This document shows, in pieces, positions 1 to 8,500 of a stretch of DNA of 64,000 bases (its first letter is position 1; each line of letters begins with the position of its first letter). The stretch covers positions 124,001 to 188,000 of the forward strand of contig CAVZGO010000003.1 in the NCBI GenBank assembly GCA_963774935.1. The letters run 5' to 3'. The notes beneath the pieces were generated by a model. It was not told where the DNA came from. It did no database searches and saw only the letters and a list, made by a program, of their open reading frames with translations. This DNA is from CAVZGO01 sp963774935. Its GTDB lineage: Bacteria; Chloroflexota; Anaerolineae; Anaerolineales; UBA4823. Made by a program: the position numbers and the translations under genes.

Positions 1-231
1 TATGTAAAGGATAAATTCAATCCCCGAATATTACTCACAACCGGCAGAATAAGCTCAGAAATGTTACAAAAATCTTCACGGCTGGGGGTTTCATTTGTCA
101 TATCACGAACCTCCCCTACCTCCCTTTCAATCGATCTTGCGATGCAATACGGCATTACCCTCGTAGGATACGCTCGAAGAAACCAATTTAAGGTTTATTC
201 ATTTCCTGAGAGAATATCTCACGAAAATTAA
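1..231 (+). CDS. fdhD: Formate dehydrogenase accessory protein FdhD, C-terminal part (cut by window start)
   Basis: Frame 1 is open from the window edge to the TAA at 229-231, giving 76 residues. The piece contains LLTTGRISSEM, then SRTSPTSLSIDLA and GITLVGYARRNQFKVY, which is the typical end of FdhD. FdhD is the sulfurtransferase that carries sulfur from the cysteine desulfurase to the molybdenum cofactor of formate dehydrogenase; without it the enzyme is inactive. It fits the formate dehydrogenase gene at 13591-16350. The N-terminal two thirds, including the catalytic cysteine loop, lie outside the window, so the activity of this copy cannot be judged. Confidence 0.85.
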   Translation, partial: YVKDKFNPRILLTTGRISSEMLQKSSRLGVSFVISRTSPTSLSIDLAMQYGITLVGYARRNQFKVYSFPERISHEN

Positions 232-289
232 TAATTGAGTACATGCGTTGCAAGGCTCATAATCCTTAGTAATTTAACTGGACAAGCTT

Positions 290-661
290 ATGGAACTAAA
301 GAAGATAATTGAAATCATCAACGGCGAGCTTTATAACAAAGAAGCCTCATTGTCAGTAGAAGTAGAGGGGGGTTGTGGTGCTGACCTCATGAGTGATGTC
401 TTAACCTCAATACAACCTCATGCTCTCCTGTTAACAGGTTTGTGTAACCCACAGGTGGTTAGGACAGCACAAATGGCGGATGTAAGCGCAATTGTATTTG
501 TTAGGGGAAAACAGCCGCTTGAAGCAACAATTGAGCTCGCGGCACAGGAAGGCATCCCTCTTATATCTAGCCCTTATGGCATGTTTGAATTATGTGGCCG
601 GCTTTACGAGGCTGGATTACCGAGCAGCGAATTAAATATTGAAACACAATCAAATGATTGA
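290..661 (+). CDS. DRTGG-domain protein (first copy)
   Basis: A 123-residue protein resembling the free-standing DRTGG domain that sits beside HPr-kinase-like and CBS regions in other proteins. Visible features are an N-terminal helix (LKKIIEIINGEL), a mid segment SDVLTSIQPHALLLTGL and a C-terminal AQEGIPLISSPYGMFELCGRLYEAG. No catalytic motif is visible, so it is probably a ligand-binding or regulatory domain. It is the first gene of an accessory module that, from established knowledge of clostridial and thermotogal clusters, often accompanies electron-bifurcating [FeFe] hydrogenases. A second copy lies at 1659-2003. The next gene starts at 654, inside its 3' end, which suggests coupled translation. 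Confidence 0.75.
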   Translation: MELKKIIEIINGELYNKEASLSVEVEGGCGADLMSDVLTSIQPHALLLTGLCNPQVVRTAQMADVSAIVFVRGKQPLEATIELAAQEGIPLISSPYGMFELCGRLYEAGLPSSELNIETQSND

Positions 662-1662
662 AGATAAAAGCTTTCAATCGCAAGAAGCGCTATCTGAAGA
701 GAAAGCCCACGACATCACACGAGTAGAAGAACTTGCATATGTACTTCGTGTAAGTGAGGTGATGACGAGTGGGGTGCGAACGCTCTCCCCGTCTATGAAA
801 ATGGAGGATGTGCTGGAGGTATTTCGCCAGAATAGAATTTCAGGAGCGCCAGTCGTAGAGAATGGAAATTTGATTGGAATCCTAAGTCTTGAAGACTTAA
901 TTCGAGCCATGAAAGCTCTGGATTTAGCATCGCCGGTTGGTAAATACATGTCTGTTAATGTTATCACCGCCAAAGCAGCTGATCCCTTGATCGAGGCTTT
1001 AAAAATTTTAGGAAGAACCAATCTGGGCCGGCTACCTGTAGTCGATGAAAATGGCGCCATGGTAGGAATGCTAACGAAGGGGGATATCACTCGTGGTTTA
1101 CTTAATACATTACAAAAGGATTTCCAACAAGAAGAAGTACGAAAATATAGGGCGAGCCATTTATTTGATGATATTGTCTCAGATCGCACCAGCTTAATTT
1201 TAAGATATCACATCAAAGCAGGTGATTTCACTCACGGTGGGAATGCGTCAAGTAATATAAAACGAGCACTCGTCCGCCTTGGTGCAAATCCGCAGATCGC
1301 CAGGCGTTGTGGTATTGCAATTTACGAAGCGGAAATTAACCTCATCATCCATACTACGAACGGCGGGATCATCCGAGTTGAGATTGAGCCGCATAAAATT
1401 ACCATGCGGGCTACTGATGACGGCCCCGGAATTGGAGACATAAATCTGGCGATGAAAGCCGGTTATTCCACTGCGACAGAAAAAGTACGCGAGATGGGTT
1501 TTGGAGCTGGAATGGGTTTGGTTAATATCAATCGGTGTGTTGACAAGATGACGCTCGAACTCCGAACCTGGTAAAGGGACAAAGTTAGAGATGAAAATTT
1601 ACCTTCAACCAGAGGACAGTGTTGGCGAATTTGATCATACTTATGGAGATACAGGTAAATGA
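654..1662 (+). CDS. CBS-pair / anti-sigma-type ATPase regulatory protein, interrupted by a frameshift near 1560
   Basis: Two CBS domains (about residues 30-150) are followed by a HATPase_c domain of the RsbW/anti-sigma type (about 190-335) with an N-box (EAEINLIIH), DDGPGIGD and GFGAGMGL. I prefer ATG 654 over an upstream TTG at 639. The first frame stops at 1574, just after TLELRTW. Dropping one C near 1560 restores the expected end SEPGKGTKLEM and continues to TGA 1660-1662, which overlaps the next ATG (1659) as ATGA. Both facts argue that the true gene ends at 1662, with about 335 residues. Adenine-nucleotide sensing by the CBS pair coupled to the ATPase is a reasonable inference; the partner is unknown. 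Confidence 0.75.
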
Positions 1663-2003
1663 AAATCCAAGAAATAATCGAGAAATTGGAATTGAAAATA
1701 CTCACCCAAACCATCGAAACCAATAATATAGAGACTTCAAACGGGTATACATCTGACTTATTAAGCTGTGTTATGGCTGGCGCAAAACCGAATTGTGTTT
1801 GGGTTACGCTCCAGGCACACATGAATATTATTGCAGTCGCTGCGTTACTTGAGATGAGCGCGATTATTATTACGGAAGATGCACAACCGGAACCTGCCAC
1901 AATTGCAAAGGCTGACCAGCAATCTATTCTACTTCTATCCACTCCTCGATCTTCCTTTGAAATTGTTGGTAACTTATGGGCAATGGGATTGCCCGCAAGT
2001 TAG
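1659..2003 (+). CDS. DRTGG-domain protein (second copy)
   Basis: A 114-residue paralogue of the protein at 290-661 with the same layout: an N-terminal helix (MKIQEIIEKLELKIL), a central segment LLSCVMAGAKPNCVWVTL and a C-terminal QQSILLLSTPRSSFEIVGNLWAMGL. Its ATG overlaps the stop of the frame-corrected CBS/ATPase gene by an ATGA junction. Two DRTGG copies flanking a CBS/ATPase protein is the usual order of this accessory module. Role unknown; probably a small-molecule sensor or assembly component linked to the downstream redox complex. Confidence 0.7.
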   Translation: MKIQEIIEKLELKILTQTIETNNIETSNGYTSDLLSCVMAGAKPNCVWVTLQAHMNIIAVAALLEMSAIIITEDAQPEPATIAKADQQSILLLSTPRSSFEIVGNLWAMGLPAS

Positions 2004-2012
2004 CACAAGATA

Positions 2013-2777
2013 ATGGAAAAATTTCGGGCTGATTTGCACGTCCATACAGTTTTATCACCGTGTGGGTCGATCGAGATGATCCCGCCGTTGATTGTTCAGA
2101 CTGCTATTGAGCGGCAAATCAATCTAATTGCTATAACGGATCATAATACAAGTGCAAATGTCAAAGCCGTCCAACACGCAGCAGAAGGTAGCTGCCTGAC
2201 GGTTTTAGCCGGCATGGAGCTACAAACTCGTGAAGAAGTTCATATCTTATGCTTATTCGATAACGTAGATCAATTATTGATTTGGCAAGGAGTGGTTGAT
2301 CAATTCCTGCCTGATATTCCAAACAATCCAGATTATTTTGGAGATCAGTTCATAGTTGATGAGACAGGTGACTATTTGGGCACAGAACCAAGATTGCTGA
2401 TCTCATCCGTTCAGATGTCCATCGAAGATGCCATATTCAAGGTGCATCAACTTGGTGGGTTGGCAATCCCCGCTCATATAAACCGCAAGGCTTTCGGATT
2501 ATTCTATAACTTAGGTTTCGTGCCGGTAGAACCAAAACTAGAGGCTCTTGAAATTTCTCGCCATATCAGTCCAATGGAAGCTACCATCAAGTATCCTCAA
2601 ATCAGGGGCTACCCTCTCATCCAAAGTGGTGATGTTCATCACCTCAGTGACTTTCTTGGAAGTACATATTTTTGGGTCGAGGCTCCCACAATTGCTGAAA
2701 TAAGATTAGCATTGGGTGCGAATAATGGGAGAAAGGTTGAGATCATGTCAAATATCACGGAAAAATCTTTCGATTGA
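2013..2777 (+). CDS. PHP-domain metal-dependent phosphoesterase-like protein
   Basis: A 254-residue PHP-superfamily protein. The N-terminal metal motif is DLHVHTVLSPCG, followed by ITDHNT (residues about 40-46), a glutamate in AGMELQTREEVHILC, and a later histidine pair in GLAIPAHINR and SGDVHHL. These are the ligands expected of a trinuclear metal centre, so a phosphatase or nuclease-type hydrolase is plausible; the substrate is not predictable. It follows the second DRTGG gene by 9 bases and belongs to the same accessory module. It is followed by a promoter-containing gap (2778-2875), so it may end the first transcription unit. Confidence 0.75.
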   Translation: MEKFRADLHVHTVLSPCGSIEMIPPLIVQTAIERQINLIAITDHNTSANVKAVQHAAEGSCLTVLAGMELQTREEVHILCLFDNVDQLLIWQGVVDQFLPDIPNNPDYFGDQFIVDETGDYLGTEPRLLISSVQMSIEDAIFKVHQLGGLAIPAHINRKAFGLFYNLGFVPVEPKLEALEISRHISPMEATIKYPQIRGYPLIQSGDVHHLSDFLGSTYFWVEAPTIAEIRLALGANNGRKVEIMSNITEKSFD

Positions 2778-2801
2778 TGGACTTCTGATGACATTTATAC
2801 A

Positions 2802-2831
2802 TTGACAGGACGATATAAATTAAGATATAGT
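2802..2831 (+). promoter_or_regulatory. Sigma70-type promoter before nuoE1
   Basis: TTGACA at 2802-2807 and TATAGT at 2826-2831 are separated by 18 bases. The next gene starts at 2876 with GGAG at 2867-2870. It would start transcription of the diaphorase-hydrogenase-formate dehydrogenase genes independently of the regulatory module upstream. Confidence 0.55.
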
Positions 2832-2875
2832 ATGATTTGTGTCTTTTTTCACATAGATTAAATTTTGGAGCATCT

Positions 2876-3382
2876 ATGATTAATGCAATCCCGAACACCC
2901 TAGAGAATGATCCGTTAACCATCCCCGAAAAAAAAGCTGTCATCGACCAAATACTGACTGATAACCGGGATCGCCCAGGCGCTGCAATGGTAGTGTTGAA
3001 TGAAATCCAAAATCAAATTGGTTTCATCACAGAAAAAATGCAAGCTTATGTAGCAAAGTCCTTGGACATGCCAGTTGGTTGGATCCACGGCGTCGTCACC
3101 TTCTATTCCTTCTTTACAACAAAACCGCGCGGTCGGCACACGATTAAGTTCTGTAACGGGACAGCCTGTTATGTTGGCGGCACCCCACAATTGATTGAGA
3201 AAGCCAAGCAGGCATTAGGAATAGATGTAGGGGATACTACCCCGGATGGAAATGTCACCATCGAAATTTGTCGATGCGTAGGAGCATGTAGCCAAGCACC
3301 GGTAGTTGTTGTAGACGAAGAGGTGCAAGGACGTGTGAAACCAAACAAGTTTCCTCAGGTTTTACGCAAAGTTCAAGACTGA
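2876..3382 (+). CDS. nuoE: NuoE/HydC-like [2Fe-2S] subunit (copy 1)
   Basis: A thioredoxin-like [2Fe-2S] subunit of 168 residues. Ligand cysteines are visible in FCNGTAC and CRCVGAC, the C-x4-C and C-x3-C pattern of the NuoE/HoxE/HydC family. The start is ATG 2876, with GGAG six bases upstream; a longer reading from 2837 lacks a ribosome binding site. In bifurcating hydrogenases this subunit pairs with the NuoF-type flavoprotein, here probably the one at 4377-6165. An HATPase gene and a ferredoxin-like gene lie between them, an arrangement seen in HydC-HydB clusters. Confidence 0.88.
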   Translation: MINAIPNTLENDPLTIPEKKAVIDQILTDNRDRPGAAMVVLNEIQNQIGFITEKMQAYVAKSLDMPVGWIHGVVTFYSFFTTKPRGRHTIKFCNGTACYVGGTPQLIEKAKQALGIDVGDTTPDGNVTIEICRCVGACSQAPVVVVDEEVQGRVKPNKFPQVLRKVQD

Positions 3383-3399
3383 TCCACCAAGAGGCACAT

Positions 3400-3972
3400 G
3401 TGAGAGAGCTTGCCTTACATATTTTGGACATAGCTGAAAACGGTGTCTCAGCTGGAGCAAAAAATATTAAGATTCAAGTGATTGAAAATTTCCAGGAAAA
3501 CCGACTGGTTATTCAGATTACAGATAATGGTAAAGGAATGGATGCCGCAACCGTCGAATCAGTGATCGACCCATTCACTACAAGTCGAACAACACGAAAA
3601 GTTGGGCTTGGGATACCACTGCTGAAAGCGGCTGCAGAAGCATGCAATGGAAATTTAATAATTGATTCGACCGTTGGTAGAGGAACCACCGTTAGAGTCG
3701 AATTTGATAATGACCATATAGACCGGATGCCTCTAGGCCGATTAGATGAAACCTTTCTCGGATTGCTGGTTGGACATCCGGAAGTAAATTGGTGCTTCGA
3801 ATACAAAGTCATTGTAGATGATCAGATGGACCGCGAATTTATCATTGACGACACACTCATAAAAGAAACATTTGATGGGATACCCCTGACAGACCCCACT
3901 ATTCTGGCGTACCTCCAGGATCTATTTTCGAATGGGATCAATGAAGCTCAGGAGAATCTCGACAGTCAGTAG
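3400..3972 (+). CDS. HATPase_c domain protein of the hydrogenase accessory module
   Basis: A 190-residue protein with a GHKL ATPase domain (residues about 1-110): an N-box in HILDIAENGVSAGA, a G1 box ITDNGKGMD, and a G2-like TTRKVGLGIPLLK before a GRGTTVRVEF end. There is no histidine phosphoacceptor domain and no membrane segment, so it is not a complete sensor kinase. The C-terminal 80 residues are family-specific. It starts with GTG 3400, 17 bases after nuoE1. Proteins like this sit between hydC and hydB in many clusters; a regulatory or assembly role is inferred, not shown. Confidence 0.75.
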   Translation: MRELALHILDIAENGVSAGAKNIKIQVIENFQENRLVIQITDNGKGMDAATVESVIDPFTTSRTTRKVGLGIPLLKAAAEACNGNLIIDSTVGRGTTVRVEFDNDHIDRMPLGRLDETFLGLLVGHPEVNWCFEYKVIVDDQMDREFIIDDTLIKETFDGIPLTDPTILAYLQDLFSNGINEAQENLDSQ

Positions 3973-4006
3973 AAAAACTAATATATATATGAGCGAAGGA
4001 GAAAAA

Positions 4007-4375
4007 ATGCCTACGATCAAATCACTCGAAGATCTCAAGCGCGTAAGGGAAGAAGCCTTACAAAAACGACAATTAAAATCTGAACCCGGATCGGTTCAAA
4101 TTATCGTTGGAATGGGTACACCCGGAATCGCAGCCGGGGCGCGTGAAACCATGAAGGCTATCCTGGAATATATTCAGGAAAACCAGTTAACCAATATTGT
4201 TGTACGGCAAACGGGAAATATTGGTATGGATTCCTCGGAACCAATCGTCCAGGTAATCATTGGAGATGCTCCTAAAGTGACCTATGGTAAGGTATCTCCA
4301 AATATCGCACGCCGGATCATGAAAGAGCATGTCCAGGCAGGAAATGTGGTAAAAGAGTTCACAATCGAGGCGTAA
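4007..4375 (+). CDS. Thioredoxin-like [2Fe-2S] ferredoxin homologue lacking cysteines
   Basis: A 122-residue protein of the small ferredoxin family that sits between hydC and hydB in bifurcating hydrogenase operons. Family landmarks are present: VGMGTPGIAAGARE, TGNIGMDSSEPIV and KVTYGKVSPNIARRI. As I recall the family, cysteines normally stand at the P of GTPG, the N of TGN and the D of GMD. Here the protein has no cysteine at all, so it cannot bind a cluster with its own cysteine ligands. The start is ATG 4007 with AAGGAG upstream. Its stop is one base before the next start (4377), so it is tightly coupled to nuoF1. Confidence 0.8.
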   Translation: MPTIKSLEDLKRVREEALQKRQLKSEPGSVQIIVGMGTPGIAAGARETMKAILEYIQENQLTNIVVRQTGNIGMDSSEPIVQVIIGDAPKVTYGKVSPNIARRIMKEHVQAGNVVKEFTIEA

Positions 4376-4376
4376 C

Positions 4377-6165
4377 ATGGCGTTTTTCCGATCTCATGTT
4401 TTGGTATCAGTTGATCCCGAATGCTTGAAGCGCGGTGCACATCAGGTTATTGACGCACTGGTGGATGAGCTTGTTGCTGAAGGTCTGATCGACGAGGTCC
4501 AGGTACTTGAGACCTCGCGCATAGGTGATCCTTATCAATTTGGCCCGGACCTGATGGTCTATCCTGAAGGCGTCCATTATGCAAACTTATCTGAAGATGA
4601 TATTCCTTACCTTGTTGAGGAGCATTTCTTAAAGGGCCGAGTTGTCGAAAAATTCCGTGCCTCAGAAGTAGCAAAAACAGACGAGGAACTCGGACCGCCC
4701 AAGCAAAAGGAAATCCGTGTTGTGCTCCGGAATTGTGGAAAGATCGATCCCACAAACATCGAAGATTACATAGCAGAAGATGGATACCAGGCTCTGGCAA
4801 AAGTAATCGATGGTATGACCCCCGAGGAAGTTATAGAAACAGTGCTCGCATCAGGATTAAGAGGGCGTGGCGGAGCAGGATTTCCAACGGGCAGAAAATG
4901 GCAATTTTGCCGACAGAACCCAGGTGAAATAAAATATGTAATTTGCAACGCGGATGAGGGCGACCCTGGTGCATTTATGAATCGGCGAGTACTCGAGAGC
5001 GATCCGCATGCTGTCATTGAAGGTATGGCGATAGCTGCTTATGCGATTGGTTCTCGCCAGGGATATATTTATTGCCGTGCTGAGTACCCGATTGCGGTTC
5101 AGACGCTGAATATCGCCATTGAGCAAGCCCAAAACCTTGGTTTATTAGGGGACAACATCTTAGGAAGCGAATTTTCCTTCAATTTAGAGGTACGCATGGG
5201 AGCGGGTGCCTTCGTTTGCGGTGAAGAGACTGCATTAATGGCATCAATCGAGGGACGGCGTGGAGAGCCCAGACCTCGCCCACCATTCCCAGCAGCAAGT
5301 GGACTCTGGAAGAGTCCATCAAACGTAAATAATGTAGAAACGTATGCGAATGTGCCACAAATAATCCAAAACGGTCCTGAGTGGTTCGCTAGCATGGGAA
5401 CAGAAAAGAGTAAGGGTACAAAGACATTCGCAATTGCTGGTGATGTCGTTAATACCGGACTTATTGAAGTGCCGCTAGGAATTACTCTACGAGAAATAAT
5501 CGAAGATGTGGGGGGCGGCATCAAAGATGGAAAAGCGTTCAAGGCTGTCCAGACCGGTGGTCCGATGGGCGGATGTCTACCCTCTGAGTATCTGGATATG
5601 CCAGTTGATTATGAAGTCACTCGCCAAAGCCGGATCCATGATGGGCTCGGGCGGTATGATCATTATGGACGAAGATACCTGCATGGTGGATATTGCGCGC
5701 TTCTTCATGGAATTCACCCAGGATGAAAGCTGTGGAAAATGCACACCATGCCGCGTAGGCACACGCCGATTGCTGGAAATTCTGGAGCGCATTTGCGGCG
5801 GCAAAGGTCGTGAAGGTGACATTGAGCTCCTGCTGGAGCTGTGCGACCAGATTCAGACCGCCAGCCTGTGCGGTTTAGGTCAGGGTGCTCCGACGCCGGT
5901 TGTGAGCACAATAAAACATTTCCGGCATGAGTATGAAGCCCATATCAACGAAAAACGCTGTCCAGCGAGGGTGTGCCGCGCCTTGATCCACTATGATATC
6001 CTGGATGGCCCCTGCACCGGATGTACCGTGTGCGCCCGAAACTGCCCTGTGGAAGCAATCACCGGCGAGCGTCGCCATACCCATTTCATCGACCCCGAAA
6101 CATGCATCCGTTGCGGCATTTGTATGCAGGTGTGCAACTTCAATGCAATTGAGGTCCTATCTTGA
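4377..6165 (+). CDS. nuoF: NuoF/HydB-like NADH:FMN subunit with C-terminal 2x[4Fe-4S] (frameshift near 5616)
   Basis: Merging two frames gives about 595 residues, the normal HydB length. Order of parts: a thioredoxin-like N-terminal domain, the NADH/FMN motif GRGGAGFPTGRKW, NADEGDPGAFMNRR, GAGAFVCGEETAL, the SLBB region, the [4Fe-4S] motif ESCGKCTPCRVGT with CGLGQ, and a ferredoxin tail CTGCTVCARNCP plus CIRCGICMQVC. The frame breaks after DMPVDYE: one extra G near 5616, then SLAKAGSMMGSGG continues in the next frame. The protein oxidises or reduces NAD(H) on FMN and splits electrons to iron-sulfur carriers. The extra ferredoxin tail separates it from the second NuoF (6740-8410). Confidence 0.85.
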
Positions 6166-6219
6166 ATGGTTTGATTCTAATGACAATTCAAATCTCTATC
6201 CAATCCATGGAGAGCTGTA

Positions 6220-6717
6220 ATGATTCGAGAGATTGAAGCAAAAGAAATAAAATCGTTGGTAAGCAGCGCAATTGAGCATCATGGAAAGCATCAAGATGCG
6301 CTGATATCGATCCTCACTGAGGTGAATGACCGCTATGGCTACATTCCTCCCGAAGCGTTCAAAGAAATCCGGATACAGCTAAACATAGCGGATGGCGGTA
6401 TACATACCTCTGAGAGCCACCTGTTTGGTTTAGCCAGCTTCTACCAGATGCTCTCGACCACGCCCGTCGGTAGCCATGTAATTCGTTTCTGCGAGAGCGC
6501 CCCTTGCCATGTCATGGGCGGAAGGCAGCTTTTTCAAGCAGTAAAGGATTATCTCAAGATCGAGCCGGGCGAGACCAGTCCCGATGGGCAGTGGACCCTG
6601 ATTACCACGAGCTGTTTAGGCACCTGTGGGGTTGGTCCAGTCATGCTGGTTGACGACGATATCTACGGCAACGTCACACCTGACCAAATTTCTGAGATAT
6701 TTTCACGCTACGCATAG
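6220..6717 (+). CDS. nuoE: NuoE-like [2Fe-2S] subunit (copy 2)
   Basis: A 165-residue NuoE-family protein. Cluster cysteines are FCESAPC and CLGTCGVGP. The N-terminal helical part (ILTEVNDRYGYIPPEAF) is typical of NuoE/HoxE. It is clearly diverged from copy 1, which argues for an old paralogue serving a separate module, not a recent tandem duplication. It lies 54 bases after nuoF1 and 22 before nuoF2, with which it presumably forms the diaphorase of the NAD-linked [NiFe] hydrogenase. Confidence 0.9.
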   Translation: MIREIEAKEIKSLVSSAIEHHGKHQDALISILTEVNDRYGYIPPEAFKEIRIQLNIADGGIHTSESHLFGLASFYQMLSTTPVGSHVIRFCESAPCHVMGGRQLFQAVKDYLKIEPGETSPDGQWTLITTSCLGTCGVGPVMLVDDDIYGNVTPDQISEIFSRYA

Positions 6718-6739
6718 CAGGTACCTATAGAGGTAAACA

Positions 6740-8410
6740 ATGAATATCATTCGATCTATGGTTCTTGTTTCATTCGATCCCGACAGCCTCCTGCATGGAG
6801 CTGAAGAAATTCTCAGTGCCATCCTTCAGGAGGTTGAAGCCTTTGGGCTAAAAGATGAGGTTTCAGTGACCTCCGTATCCGATATCGGCAGGCACGATGC
6901 AATCCCGATGGTGATTATCTATCCTGAAGCAGTTGTGTACGGTCCGGTTGCACCTGGCGATGTCCACCGCTTGGTAGAAGAGCACTTATATAAGGGCAGA
7001 ATTGTTGAAGATTTACTGGCACCGACGCGCGAGCTTTCCGGACAAATCGCCTGGCTGCGCTACCGCAAGGGCGCACTGCCGGCCGAAAACCGCATTGTCC
7101 TGCAGCGCGCTGGATTGATCGACCCCGAATCCATTGATGATTACATTGTCAACGACGGATACCAGGCCCTGACCAAGGCAGTCACCGAGATGACCCCCAA
7201 GGAGGTGACCAGCCTGATCGAGCAAGCCGGCCTGCAGGGCCGTGGCGGGGCTGGTTTTTCGGTTGGACGAAAATGGGGCTTCGTAGCCAGTGCCAACGGC
7301 GAACCAAAATATGTCATCTGCAATGCAGACGAAAGCGAGCCAGGCACCTTCAAGGATCGTGTGATCCTGGAGGGCGACCCGCACTCGATCGTGGAGGCGA
7401 TGACGATCGCCGGTTATGCGGTGGGCGCCAGCGAAGGTTTCATCTACATCCGCGGCGAATACAAACTAGCCTTCCAGCGGCTGCAGAAAGCCATCCAGCA
7501 AGCCGGTCAGTATGGCCTGTTGGGTGACAACCTCTTTGGCACAGGCTTCAGCTTTAAAATTCATCTGCACGCTGGTGCAGGTGCTTATATCTGCGGCGAA
7601 GAAACTGCGTTAATCGAATCGATTGAAGGGAAGCGCGGCGAGCCTCGTTCCCGACCTCCCTATCCCCCGACCAACGGGCTGTGGGGAAAACCAACCCTGG
7701 TCAACAATGTCGAGACCCTGGCAAATGTCCCCCCGATTATGCGCAACGGCGCCGCCTGGTTCCGGAAAATTGGCACTCCCAAAAGCACGGGCACGAAAGT
7801 CTATACGATCCTTGGGAATGTCAACCAGACCGGTGTCATTGAAGTGCCCATGGGGATCACCCTGCGGGAGGTCATTACCATCTACGCCAAAGGCATGAAG
7901 GACAATGCGCAGTTCAAGCTCGCCCAGACCGGTGGATCCAGCGGCTCGATTATTCCAGCCAGCCTGCAGGACACCCCGATGGATTTTGAGTCCTACCGCA
8001 AGGCGGGCGTTTCACTCGGTTCGGGCGCACTGTTAATCTGTGATGAAAATACCTGTGTGGTTGACCTGGCAAAAGTGCTGATGCAGTTCTTCCGGTTCGA
8101 AAGCTGTGGGAAATGCACCCCCTGCCGTGTGGGAACCCAGCGATCCTGGGAGATCATCACCCGCATCACTCAGGGCGCCGGGAAGCTGCCGGACCTGGAT
8201 GAATTAACCTACCTGGGTGAAAACATGGAAGCCATCTCAAACTGCGGTCTGGGTCAGACTGCTTCCGGTCCGGTGCGAGATATCTTGCGCCATTTCCGAG
8301 CCGAGATCGAAGCCCATATTCGCTTGGGTGTCTGCCCTGCAGGCGTATGCCAGATGGCCGCTACCACACCGGCCTCGGCAAGCCAGCAGTCGGTCCTGGC
8401 AGCACGATAA
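6740..8410 (+). CDS. nuoF: NuoF/HoxF-like NADH-binding flavoprotein (copy 2)
   Basis: An intact 556-residue diaphorase subunit. Motifs in order: GRGGAGFSVGRKWGF (NADH and FMN site), NADESEPGTFKDR, GAGAYICGEETALIES, and the [4Fe-4S] set ESCGKCTPCRVGT with SNCGLGQTA. The C-terminus ends in an Ala/Ser tail and lacks the 2x[4Fe-4S] ferredoxin domain found on copy 1. It should carry FMN and one [4Fe-4S] cluster and exchange electrons between NAD(H) and the NuoE2/NuoG chain. The N-terminal 120 residues (SMVLVSFDPDSLLHGAEE) are homologous to those of copy 1. Confidence 0.9.
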   Translation: MNIIRSMVLVSFDPDSLLHGAEEILSAILQEVEAFGLKDEVSVTSVSDIGRHDAIPMVIIYPEAVVYGPVAPGDVHRLVEEHLYKGRIVEDLLAPTRELSGQIAWLRYRKGALPAENRIVLQRAGLIDPESIDDYIVNDGYQALTKAVTEMTPKEVTSLIEQAGLQGRGGAGFSVGRKWGFVASANGEPKYVICNADESEPGTFKDRVILEGDPHSIVEAMTIAGYAVGASEGFIYIRGEYKLAFQRLQKAIQQAGQYGLLGDNLFGTGFSFKIHLHAGAGAYICGEETALIESIEGKRGEPRSRPPYPPTNGLWGKPTLVNNVETLANVPPIMRNGAAWFRKIGTPKSTGTKVYTILGNVNQTGVIEVPMGITLREVITIYAKGMKDNAQFKLAQTGGSSGSIIPASLQDTPMDFESYRKAGVSLGSGALLICDENTCVVDLAKVLMQFFRFESCGKCTPCRVGTQRSWEIITRITQGAGKLPDLDELTYLGENMEAISNCGLGQTASGPVRDILRHFRAEIEAHIRLGVCPAGVCQMAATTPASASQQSVLAAR

Positions 8411-8500
8411 ATTTAGACTTAATTTAAGCCACGATTATTATCACTAGACGTGAACTGATATAACGAGCATCCGTAGAAAAAATTTAAACTAAGGTGAATT

